Below, piece by piece: positions 52,907 through 61,164 of a stretch of DNA of 64,000 bases (position 1 is the stretch's first letter; each line of letters begins with the position of its first letter). Where the stretch lies: contig CAYPEI010000006.1 in assembly GCA_964409775.1 (NCBI GenBank), forward strand, positions 1 to 64,000, written 5' to 3'. Position numbers and translations under genes: made by a program. This stretch comes from JAHBXL01 sp964409775. GTDB taxonomy: Bacteria > Planctomycetota > Phycisphaerae > Phycisphaerales > UBA1924. Below the pieces are notes generated by a model. That model saw only the letters and a program-made list of their open reading frames with translations, ran no database searches and was not told the origin of the DNA.

Positions 52907-53397
52907 CCCTGTCGGTCCTGGAACCGTGGTCCGTTGTGGGTCCGTGCACCTGAGTACGCGGCCACGGCGCCCCGCGCGCGTGTAACCCCGGTGATCTCTC
53001 CCGCGATCCCCGCCCGTCGCCGCTCCATCGTGTCGCGGTCCTGCTCATCGCGGGCGCGGACACGATCGACAAGGTCGTTGATCTCCCCGATGAACGTCTG
53101 CACGATCTGCCGCTCGGCCGGCCCCAGGACCGCGAGGAGTTCTTCCCGCCGCTCACGGAGCGGCGCAAGATCCTCGTTCAACTTCGACATCCGGTCGATC
53201 ACCCGCTGCCGCTGCCCAAGCACCTCGAGCACGCCGTCGGTGTCGCCCCCTTCCACCATCGCGGACTGCGCGACGCTGAGCGATTCGAGTTGAACGCACA
53301 TGTCACGCTGCTCGCGGACGAGCACCGCCATCCGGCGGGCGCAGGCCGACCCGGGCTCTCCGCTGTGTGTTCCGCTCTTCATGCCGTGCGCATCCAT
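52903..53397 (-). CDS. flgN: FlgN-like export chaperone
   Basis: 164 residues from the ATG at 53397 (GGAGG five bases upstream). A helical protein with the FlgN pattern: an N-terminal helix (MAVLVREQRDMCVQLESLS), VLEVLGQRQRVIDRMSKLNEDLAPLRE, and a long central helix. FlgN binds hook-filament junction proteins before export. Weak similarity, but length, helical pattern and place fit. Confidence 0.65.
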   Translation of the reverse strand: MDAHGMKSGTHSGEPGSACARRMAVLVREQRDMCVQLESLSVAQSAMVEGGDTDGVLEVLGQRQRVIDRMSKLNEDLAPLRERREELLAVLGPAERQIVQTFIGEINDLVDRVRARDEQDRDTMERRRAGIAGEITGVTRARGAVAAYSGARTHNGPRFQDRQG

Positions 53398-53414
53398 GCT
53401 TACCTCCGCGACGA

Positions 53415-55892
53415 TCACGGTTCGACCCGTGCGGACTGCTCCAGCAGCGTTCGGGCGTCGAGCCAGCGCTCCCAGTGCTTCTTCTCCATCGGGATATCCG
53501 GCCGCTGCCACACCTCGTCCGGAAACCTTGCCAGGTGCTGGCGCGCACGCTCGTTTGCGGTTCGTGCCTGCGGCCAGCGCTGCTGCTGCACATACGCGTT
53601 CACGATCTGCACCATCGCGACCAGCGACGAGGGATCGTCCGCGAACTTCAGCCTCGCCGAGTCGTACGCGGAGATCGCGGCATCGAAGTTGCCCAGGTCG
53701 AAAGCGCAGTCGCCGATCGCGAAGTACGCGTTGCGAAGGCAGATGCGTTCGAGTTCGCTGAGCCGGCGCGCCGGGTCGGCCTCGAGCGCCGCGCGGACTC
53801 GCTCGTACAACTCCGCGGCGGTCCGCAGCCGGGCCGTCCGCTCCTGTTCGAGCGCATCGCGCGTCGCCTGCGGCAGACCCTGCCGAAGAGTCTGGGTGAT
53901 CTGCGCGGCCGAGAGCCGGTTCGCATCCGCGAGTTTGTACCGGTGGATATCGATCCGCGAATCCTCGGGGAACCGCTCCACCGCCTCTTCGAGCCGCGCG
54001 ATCGCCTCGGGATAACGCCCGGTGATGTAATAGAGCGAGCCGAGTTCGAACAGCGCCTCGCGGAACGCGGTCGCATCCGGTCGAACGATGCTGCCGTCGA
54101 CGGTCGCCAGGAGCAGAGCCTCGGCCTCGGCGTCGTTCCCGGGTTCGGTGTCGGCGAGCAGGCACCGCGCCAGCGGAACGCGGGCACGATCCGATGCCGC
54201 GCCGGCCCCGTTCATCACGGCGCGATACAGCGCGGCGGCGCTGGCAAAGTCCCGTTCCACCTGGAAGACCTGCGCAAGCCGAAAGCGGGCCTCGGGCCGC
54301 CGATCGTCGTTGTCTGGCGCACCATCCGCGTAGAGCGCAAACTCGCGCTTGGCCTGCTCGATGTCGCCGGCGAGATCGAACGAGTCCGCCGCCCGCCACC
54401 GGGCCTCGAGGTACTTGCCCGTGTCCTCCGCCGAGACCACGTCGGCGAATCGCCGGAACGCCTCGCCCGCGGCAAGCAGGTGACGCTTGAGTTCCGATCG
54501 CGTGGCCGGATCGAGCCGCTCAACAACGGCGCCCGGTCCGGGGATGTTCGCCGCGTCGTTGAGGACGCGGTCGGCGACGGCGCGGTGCGTCTGACCCAGC
54601 GCGAGCAGCACAGGGCCGGGCATCCGTGGATCGTCGTACAGGCTCGCGGCAAGTTCGGCGTAGCGCAATGCGGTGTCATAGTCGCCCGCCAGAAAACTCC
54701 CGGCCTGCCGGTCCATCAGGCTCGAAGCGACTCGGGCAGGATCGAGTTCGCGCCGGGCGCGTGCCGTCGGACGGCGTACAGCCTCGACCAGTTCGGAGTA
54801 GCGCTCAGCCGCGGCCGAATGTTCACTCCGGGCCGCGTCGATCTCCGCAAGTTCAAGCAGGGCTGGAAGATAAGCACTGGATGTCCCATAGTCGCTCACG
54901 ATCGTGGCGAATCGCTCCGCGGCCCGCTGCAGTCGCTCGGGCTCGGCCCCGGCCCCGGCCTTGAGGATCCGCCCCAGAAGCAACGCGGCGTCGGCACGCA
55001 GCGGGCTCGATGCATCGAGCAGGAGTTCAGCCGCTTCGAGCCGCTGGGCCGCGGCGGCATCGTTCCCCGACCCCAGATACGCCTCGCCCAGTCGCAGGTG
55101 CAGTTCGCCCATGGCTTCGGCGGGGGCATCGGCCAGGCGCAGCATGTCCCGCAGCAGTTTGTTGATCGCTTCCTCGTACCGGCCGTCACGGTTGAGGTAC
55201 TCGGTCTGCCGCGCCAGCACCCAGGCCTTGGTCGCCGGATCAAGCGAAGGCTCCACGGCCAGCGCCGAGAGCAGTTCAAGGATCAGTTCGCGGTCGGGCC
55301 TGTCGGAGGCGATCGCGTGCTCGACGATCCGTCGAGTGAGCCGGATCTTTCGTGCCGTCTCTTCAGCGGGCAGGTCGGCAAGTTTCCGCGTCGCATCCTG
55401 CACGCGATCGAGCGCGATCAGCGACTCGATCAACCGCGCCGTGTCGGATGGATCAAGCAACTGGCCGAGTTTCTGGGCTGCGGTGTAGTCGTTCACGACC
55501 ACCGAGTGATTGTCCGCGTGGGTCTGGCCCTGACGAACGATGGCGCCGGCAAAGGCGCGTGCCCGCGCCATGTGGAACCGGCCGCGCTCGCCGGTGGTCG
55601 CCTTCGCCGAGTCGACGAAGCCGCGGACCTTGTCGTTCAGAAGGTCGATCGCTTCCTCGAAGCGCTCGGCCTGCACCAACGACTCCGCCTGGTGCAGCGG
55701 AACGCTCGGGTCGGCCTTCGGACGCGAGGAAATGGCGGTGAACAACCCATAGCCGAGCAGGCCGACCGCGAGCAGCAACACCGGAATCGGCCACGCCGCG
55801 CGCAGCGACGCGAGCAGTCCTTCCGGCGGTGCTGGAGGAGTTGGAGTGTCGGAACCCTCGGCCACAATCGGCTCCACGGACCTGACACCCAT
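53415..55892 (-). CDS. Membrane-anchored TPR protein, unknown function
   Basis: 825 residues. A cytoplasmic N-terminus, one membrane helix (about 34-52, IPVLLLAVGLLGYGLFTAI), then a long extracytoplasmic array of TPR-like helical hairpins (for example AESLVQAERFEEAIDLLND, GRYEEAINKLLRDML, DYDTALRYAELAASLY, GRYPEAIARLEEAVERFP, CAFDLGNFDAAISAYDSARL). It leads an operon with flgN and the two-component pair. No specific family recognised. Confidence 0.75.
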   Translation of the reverse strand: MGVRSVEPIVAEGSDTPTPPAPPEGLLASLRAAWPIPVLLLAVGLLGYGLFTAISSRPKADPSVPLHQAESLVQAERFEEAIDLLNDKVRGFVDSAKATTGERGRFHMARARAFAGAIVRQGQTHADNHSVVVNDYTAAQKLGQLLDPSDTARLIESLIALDRVQDATRKLADLPAEETARKIRLTRRIVEHAIASDRPDRELILELLSALAVEPSLDPATKAWVLARQTEYLNRDGRYEEAINKLLRDMLRLADAPAEAMGELHLRLGEAYLGSGNDAAAAQRLEAAELLLDASSPLRADAALLLGRILKAGAGAEPERLQRAAERFATIVSDYGTSSAYLPALLELAEIDAARSEHSAAAERYSELVEAVRRPTARARRELDPARVASSLMDRQAGSFLAGDYDTALRYAELAASLYDDPRMPGPVLLALGQTHRAVADRVLNDAANIPGPGAVVERLDPATRSELKRHLLAAGEAFRRFADVVSAEDTGKYLEARWRAADSFDLAGDIEQAKREFALYADGAPDNDDRRPEARFRLAQVFQVERDFASAAALYRAVMNGAGAASDRARVPLARCLLADTEPGNDAEAEALLLATVDGSIVRPDATAFREALFELGSLYYITGRYPEAIARLEEAVERFPEDSRIDIHRYKLADANRLSAAQITQTLRQGLPQATRDALEQERTARLRTAAELYERVRAALEADPARRLSELERICLRNAYFAIGDCAFDLGNFDAAISAYDSARLKFADDPSSLVAMVQIVNAYVQQQRWPQARTANERARQHLARFPDEVWQRPDIPMEKKHWERWLDARTLLEQSARVEP

Positions 55893-55933
55893 CGCCCGGC
55901 AGAAAGTGCCGAATGCTGGATGCGGGTGTGGTC

Positions 55934-55962
55934 TTATCGGGCGGGGCGCAACGCGATCTTGA
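55934..55962 (-). promoter_or_regulatory. Possible sigma28-like promoter of the TPR-flgN operon
   Basis: On the minus strand TCAA (55962-55959), 17 bases, CCCGATAA (55941-55934), seven of eight to the -10 consensus. Leader about 35 nt. Confidence 0.3.
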
Positions 55963-55987
55963 CCTTCGCGGGCAGACTTTGCGCGTG

Positions 55988-56004
55988 AAGGGCCATTCTT
56001 TGGC
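55988..56004 (-). terminator. Possible weak terminator after the RDD gene
   Basis: GGGCCA-AAGAA-TGGCCC, six pairs and a five-base loop, followed only by TT. It lies 45 bases past the stop of the RDD gene and before the TPR operon. Confidence 0.35.
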
Positions 56005-56048
56005 CCAGGCTGGCCGGTTCACGCGCGGCCTCCTCCCCGATCCTTGGG

Positions 56049-57731
56049 TCATTCCTCGTCGTCGTCGTGAACCTGGACCACCACCGCAGTGCCCGCGGCG
56101 GCATCCGCCGGGTGGCGTCTTCCCCCATCGATGAGCAGCAGAATCCCCAGAATCGGGAATCCCCAGCGGATCAGGTTGCGGACTAGGGCCTGCCACGCGG
56201 CGACGGGCGCGATCTGCACCTTCCCGCTTTCTCTGTCGCGACGCCAACTGACGACTTCGCACCCGGTGAGCGCCTTGCCGATCGATCGGCCGGTCATCGC
56301 CTCCCCAACGGTGCAGTGGATGATTGTGAGACCAAGGGCGAGCACCCACGCCATCGGATCTGCTCGGGGTCCGATGAGGATGGTCGGACTCAGCATGGCC
56401 TCGGGTTCCAGGCCCATCGAGAATGCCGCGATCACGATGCCGGGCACAAGGTCCGCCGCGGCGGCAAAGATCCGCCGCAGCGGGTCGGCAAGAACGTACC
56501 CATCGGGCATCGTGAGATTCGCGGCTGGCTCGGCCCGGAGCGCGAACAACAGCACGAGTGTTGTGACCAGCAGCAGCGACAGCGCGAGCAGCCTGAACTC
56601 GCCGCCCGAAAGCATGCCGCCGCCCTTGTGCTCGCCGCGGTACAAGACCCTGCCGGTAATCGCGGATACCTCCGCGATCGTAAAACTCCGCGAGGCGGTG
56701 GAGCCGGGAACGGGCTCGCTCCCCCCGACACTGCGACCGCTGACTTCCCACCACAGGATCGCGACGGAATCGTTGCTGTTCAGGGAAGCGATGCGATGCT
56801 CTCGCGGCACGCCTTCGACGGTGGCCAGGAGCGCAGCGCCCGATCGGCGCAGCGCGACCAGTTCCAATGCACCGCTGCCCCCCCGCCACGTCGCCGCAAT
56901 CAACTGCGGGTTTCGGCCGGATCCGACCGCGAGGACGGCGTCGGGCGAGAGCGAGTTACCCGGCACTTCGGGCCCGTCGACGGGCCAACTCTCGCCGGTC
57001 CATGAGACTGGAAGTTCCGACTCGGGACTCGCGACCGTCGGCGAGGGCACATCCGCCCGCAGCACCGTCACGGGCCCGGGTCCATTCGGAAACACGAGCA
57101 CCCCGATCGAGGAATCCAAACCGATCAGTCGAACAGTCGCCCCCGAGCCGGGGATCTCTGCAAGACCGGGCCAGGGAAGCGTGAGCGATCGCCAGGCGGA
57201 CCCGGCAAGGAACTGGAGACTCCACTCCCGTTCCGCCGGGGCGGCATGATCGACGCGTGATCGCGTCAGCGCGACAGGGCCCTTCGCCGTTCCGACGAAC
57301 CCGACGACGTCGTCCCGTCCGGGAAGGGGCGGGAGCACCTCCGGTCGCCCGGGTGGGTATTCCCACGAGCCGCCGATGCTGCGTGCCGCGGAGAGCGTGA
57401 CCACTCGACGGAGGAAGTTTCCCGGTGCGCCGCGTTCGGGGGCGAGCGCGAGCCACACCCGATCGCCGAACGAAGCCACCGCGTCGGTTTGGCCCGCAAC
57501 TCCGGGGGCAATCCGAACCGTCCCGGGCTCATCCCCGCCTGCGGTGCGGGGCGGCAGATGAAGCAGGATCGTGGATTGATCACGGTCGTCACGAATCGTC
57601 ATCCAGCCGTGGCCCTCGACGGCCGCCCGCGCGACTGCCGCCGGGGCAACACCTCGCGCCTCCGGATGGGCCGGGGGTTGGGCCTGCGCGATGCCGGTAA
57701 CGACCACCAGGAGCCCCAGCAGAAACCCCAT
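56049..57731 (-). CDS. Exported/membrane protein with C-terminal RDD domain
   Basis: 560 residues from the ATG at 57731. Signal-like helix MGFLLGLLVVVTGIAQAQ, a beta-rich extracytoplasmic domain of about 370 residues with repeated Trp/Gly motifs suggesting a propeller, a membrane helix (LLALSLLLVTTLVLLFAL), then an RDD domain (IHCTVGEAMTGRSIGKALTGCEVV ... RNLIRWGFPILGILLLI). RDD domains occur in transport-related membrane proteins. Function unknown. Divergent from the sugar importer. Confidence 0.7.
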   Translation of the reverse strand: MGFLLGLLVVVTGIAQAQPPAHPEARGVAPAAVARAAVEGHGWMTIRDDRDQSTILLHLPPRTAGGDEPGTVRIAPGVAGQTDAVASFGDRVWLALAPERGAPGNFLRRVVTLSAARSIGGSWEYPPGRPEVLPPLPGRDDVVGFVGTAKGPVALTRSRVDHAAPAEREWSLQFLAGSAWRSLTLPWPGLAEIPGSGATVRLIGLDSSIGVLVFPNGPGPVTVLRADVPSPTVASPESELPVSWTGESWPVDGPEVPGNSLSPDAVLAVGSGRNPQLIAATWRGGSGALELVALRRSGAALLATVEGVPREHRIASLNSNDSVAILWWEVSGRSVGGSEPVPGSTASRSFTIAEVSAITGRVLYRGEHKGGGMLSGGEFRLLALSLLLVTTLVLLFALRAEPAANLTMPDGYVLADPLRRIFAAAADLVPGIVIAAFSMGLEPEAMLSPTILIGPRADPMAWVLALGLTIIHCTVGEAMTGRSIGKALTGCEVVSWRRDRESGKVQIAPVAAWQALVRNLIRWGFPILGILLLIDGGRRHPADAAAGTAVVVQVHDDDEE

Positions 57732-57799
57732 GGCCAGAGAACGGTCATTCCGAGGCCTGCAATTGTCAGGATGCCGATGTGGGGCGTCATGGCGCCCTG

Positions 57800-57818
57800 A
57801 CCCTCCGGCCCGGAGGGT
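57800..57818. promoter_or_regulatory. Perfect 19-base palindrome in the divergent region
   Basis: ACCCTCCGG-C-CCGGAGGGT, nine-base perfect arms around one base, in the 229-base region between the divergent RDD and sugar-importer genes. The one-base centre argues for a protein-binding site rather than a hairpin. No convincing -35/-10 pair was found in this region. Confidence 0.45.
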
Positions 57819-57960
57819 GTGCGTCAACAGGGACATCTGGGCCGCCAGGGACGGACAGCGGGTCATGGCCGATGATACGGACTGCGACGAGCGGCTTCGA
57901 CGTTCGCGGCGATGATTGTCAACCTGCCGCCACCCGATTCCGTGTTAGCATGGTCGGGCA

Positions 57961-59337
57961 GTGAGCCTGCCGATGGTCCAACCCGGAGTATCCAGGCGCA
58001 TCGCGCTCGGTGCGCTGGGCGCAGGCGCGCTGGCGTGGGCGGGATGGCCGCGAGCACCGCGTGAACTCGCCGGCGTGCCCCGCGGGCGGAAGGTCCTGCA
58101 CTACTGGGAGAAATGGACGGGTGTCGAGGGGGCTTCGCTTCAAGGGGTGATCGACACGTTCAACGCCATGCAGGACCGGCTGTGGGTAGTTCGCGTGCCG
58201 ATCAGCGACATCTCCAGCAAGGCGATGGTGGCCGTCGGCGGGGGCGACCCTCCGGACCTGTGCGGGCTGTTCAGTTACTCCGTCCCGCTGTACGCCGAAG
58301 CGGGTGCGGCGATGCCCCTCGATGAGTTTCCATGCGAGGACTGGTGCGGTGAGGCGGGCTACCTGCCGAACGTATGGAAACTGCTCTCGCATGAAGGGCG
58401 GCCCTGGGCGGGCGTGAACACCTGCTACACACTCGGCCTGTACGTGAACCGTGCACACTTCCGAGAAGCCGGGATCGCCCCGGATCGCCTGCCACGGGCG
58501 ATCAGCGAACTGGACTCAGCCGCGGAGCAACTGACGCGCAAAGCGCCGGGGGGCACGCTTGCGCAAGCGGGGTTCCTTCCCAATATCCCGCTGTGGTGGC
58601 CATATTCATGGGGCGTGCTGTTCGACGGCCGGCTGTACGACCGATCGTCGAACCGGGCCACCGCCGACGACCCGGGCAATATCCGTGCGCTGGAGTGGAT
58701 CGCGACATTCCCGGAGCGGTTCGGGCGCGAGGCCACGGGCGCGTTCGCGCAGACGTTCTCTCGCAGCACGCACTCGCCGCAGGACCCGTTTATTTCAGGG
58801 CGGGCATCGATGATCGTGCAGGGCCCGTGGCTGGCAAACTTCATCCGCGTGCACAACCCGTCGCTCGATTACGCGGTGGCGCCGGTGCCGCCTGCCGACG
58901 GGCTTCCCGAGCCGGATGTTCCGCGGGGGCTCGTCGAGGCGGACGTGATCATCATTCCCCGCGGGTGCAAGGACCCGGAGGCGAGTTGGGAGTTCCTGCG
59001 GTTCATGCAGCGACGCCAGACTCAGGAACGGCTGGCTATCGCCCACTGCAAGGGCTCGCCGATGCGTGAAGTGTCGCCGGAGTTCGTCGCGAATCATCCA
59101 AGCCGGTACGTGGGAGTCTTCGACTCAATCGCGCGGAGCCCACGAAGCGACTCGCTCCCGCCCACGCGGGTGTGGCCGCAGTACGCCGACCTGCTCGGAG
59201 GAGCATTCGACACCGTGTGGCGCGGCGGAAACCCGGCCGCGACCCTCCGCGATGTACAGTCCAGAGCGCAAGGGCTGATCGACCAGGCGACGGCGCTCCG
59301 TTCCCGCCGGATGGGTCGGCCCGGGAGCGGCGCATGA
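57961..59337 (+). CDS. Sugar ABC transporter substrate-binding protein (family 1)
   Basis: 458 residues from a GTG at 57961 (an ATG at 57973 is possible). Basic n-region and short hydrophobic helix (RRIALGALGAGALAWAGW), possibly a twin-arginine-like signal (SRRIALG). Family-1 SBP features: VLHYWEKWTGVE, VAVGGGDPPDLCGLFS, QDPFISGRASMIVQGPWLANFI. First gene of a three-gene importer, coupled to the first permease. Confidence 0.88.
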   Translation: MSLPMVQPGVSRRIALGALGAGALAWAGWPRAPRELAGVPRGRKVLHYWEKWTGVEGASLQGVIDTFNAMQDRLWVVRVPISDISSKAMVAVGGGDPPDLCGLFSYSVPLYAEAGAAMPLDEFPCEDWCGEAGYLPNVWKLLSHEGRPWAGVNTCYTLGLYVNRAHFREAGIAPDRLPRAISELDSAAEQLTRKAPGGTLAQAGFLPNIPLWWPYSWGVLFDGRLYDRSSNRATADDPGNIRALEWIATFPERFGREATGAFAQTFSRSTHSPQDPFISGRASMIVQGPWLANFIRVHNPSLDYAVAPVPPADGLPEPDVPRGLVEADVIIIPRGCKDPEASWEFLRFMQRRQTQERLAIAHCKGSPMREVSPEFVANHPSRYVGVFDSIARSPRSDSLPPTRVWPQYADLLGGAFDTVWRGGNPAATLRDVQSRAQGLIDQATALRSRRMGRPGSGA

Positions 59338-60215
59338 ACCCCGCGCACCGCCGAGCGCTCGTCCCCTGGCTGTGGGTCGCGCCGTGGCTCCTGGGCTTTG
59401 CGGTGTTCATGCTCGTCCCCAGCGCGATGAGTATGTACTACAGCCTTACCGATTACTCGCTGCTGGAATCGCCGGTGAGCATCGGCGGCGCGAACTATGC
59501 GGAAATCTGGAACGATGCTCTCTTCTGGCGCAGCGTACGGAACACGCTGTACTACGCCGCGGCGAGCGTGACCGTCGGAACCGTGATCGCGCTCCTCGTG
59601 GCAGTGCTGCTGGAATCACACGTGAAGGGAAGAGGGATCGCGCGGGGGATCATCTTTCTGCCGACGTTGGTGCCGCTTGTGGCGTCGGCGCTCGCGTGGG
59701 CATTCATGTACAACCCCGAGGCGGGGCTGGTGAATCGCGTGATGAGCATGATGGGCCTCTCGGGGCCGAACTGGCTCGGCGATGCGCGGTGGGCGATGCC
59801 CTCGCTCATCATCATGGGCTTCTGGAACATCGGCACGGCGATGGTGGTGTACTCCGCTGCGCTCCGGGATGTGCCGCGGTCGCTGTACGAGGCCGCGGAC
59901 CTCGACGGCGTATCCCTGTTCGGCCGGCTGTGGCATGTCTCGATCCCGGCCATCTCGCCCGCGATCCTGTTCAACGTGATGATCTCGATCATCTGGTCGC
60001 TGCAGGTCTTCGGCGCGCCGCAGATCATGACCGAAGGCGGTCCCGACCACTCGACCTACGTCTACCAGTTGTACGTCTACGAGTCCGCGTTCCGGTACGG
60101 CCGCATGGGATACGCCAGCGCCATGGCGTGGATCCAACTGCTTGCCACGCTGGGCATCGCCGGGCTCACCCTCGCCCTTTCGCGCCGCCTCGTCCACGTG
60201 CGGGGGACCGCGTGA
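59334..60215 (+). CDS. Sugar ABC transporter permease (MalF/UgpA-like)
   Basis: 293 residues, ATG overlapping the binding-protein stop. Six helices (first LWVAPWLLGFAVFMLVPSAMSMYYS) and the EAA loop LYEAADLDGVSLFGRLWHVSIPAISPAI. Forms the pore with the next protein. Confidence 0.92.
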   Translation: MNPAHRRALVPWLWVAPWLLGFAVFMLVPSAMSMYYSLTDYSLLESPVSIGGANYAEIWNDALFWRSVRNTLYYAAASVTVGTVIALLVAVLLESHVKGRGIARGIIFLPTLVPLVASALAWAFMYNPEAGLVNRVMSMMGLSGPNWLGDARWAMPSLIIMGFWNIGTAMVVYSAALRDVPRSLYEAADLDGVSLFGRLWHVSIPAISPAILFNVMISIIWSLQVFGAPQIMTEGGPDHSTYVYQLYVYESAFRYGRMGYASAMAWIQLLATLGIAGLTLALSRRLVHVRGTA

Positions 60216-61105
60216 TGCCCCGTCTCCCAGTCTCACCAAACTCCACTCGCCCTTCAGCGCGCGCGCCCCTGTCCGATCGGGTGCTGCTCACCGCCTTGCT
60301 CTGGATCACAGCCGCGACGTACCTTGCGCCGCTCCTGTTCATGCTCACAAGTTCGATGAAGACCGCCGATGCCGTGCTCGATCCGGGCACGGGCGTGCTG
60401 CCGCAACTGGGCGACGCGGCGCAGGCGATCGAGAACTACCGCGGCGTGTGGACCGACACCGGCACCGACTTCCCAACGTACTTGCGCAACTCGCTGCTGG
60501 TGGCGATGCTCAGCACGATCGGCATGACCCTGTCGAGCGCCGCCGCGGCTTATGCGTTCGCCCGAATGCGCTGGCGTGGACGAGGGACGTTGTTCGTGCT
60601 GGTTCTGGCGACGCTGATGATCCCACCGACGGTCATCATCGCGCCGCAGTACCTGCTCTTCAAGCACCTCGGTTGGATCGGCACGTTCCGACCCCTGTGG
60701 GTCCCGGCGTGGTGCGGCGGTGCGTTCAGCATCTTCCTCCTGAGGCAGTTCTTTCTGACGATTCCGCGCGAACTGGACGAGGCCGCGGCGATCGACGGCT
60801 GTTCATCCCTTGGCGTGTTCTGGCGCGTCATTCTGCCCGTTGCCCGGCCCGCGCTCGTCGTGGTCGCGCTGCTGCAGTTCATCGGTTCGTGGAACGACTT
60901 CGTGGGCCCGCTCATCTTCATCAACCAGCCGGACATGTACACCGTCTCCCTCGGCGTCTACATGTTCCAGTCGCAGCAGGGGCAGACGCCCTGGAACCTG
61001 ACGATGGCCGCGAGCGTGATCGCCGTCGTGCCCGTGCTGCTCGTCTTCCTCCTGGCGCAGAGGGCGATCATCGAGGGCGTGGCGACGCAGGGTTTAAAGG
61101 AATAA
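60215..61105 (+). CDS. Sugar ABC transporter permease (MalG/UgpE-like)
   Basis: 296 residues; ATG overlaps the preceding stop by one base (a GTG codon immediately before is an alternative start). Helices with YLAPLLFMLTSSMKTADAV at the N-terminus and EAA loop LDEAAAIDGCSSLGVFWRVILPVARPAL. No ATPase gene follows; such importers often share a common MsmK/UgpC-type ATPase encoded elsewhere. Confidence 0.92.
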   Translation: MPRLPVSPNSTRPSARAPLSDRVLLTALLWITAATYLAPLLFMLTSSMKTADAVLDPGTGVLPQLGDAAQAIENYRGVWTDTGTDFPTYLRNSLLVAMLSTIGMTLSSAAAAYAFARMRWRGRGTLFVLVLATLMIPPTVIIAPQYLLFKHLGWIGTFRPLWVPAWCGGAFSIFLLRQFFLTIPRELDEAAAIDGCSSLGVFWRVILPVARPALVVVALLQFIGSWNDFVGPLIFINQPDMYTVSLGVYMFQSQQGQTPWNLTMAASVIAVVPVLLVFLLAQRAIIEGVATQGLKE

Positions 61106-61164
61106 GCGCAGATCCGGAGGAAGGAATGCGGCTCCCCCTCGATCTCGTCCTGCCGGGCATCCGG

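Noticed and set aside
53367..55988. Long plus-strand open frame opposite the TPR gene
   Set aside because: Mirror of the TPR coding frame; no recognisable domain, and start and stop are unrelated to any ribosome site.
57916..57951. TTGTCA...TAGCAT before the sugar-binding protein gene
   Set aside because: Spacer is 24 bases, too long for a sigma70 promoter.
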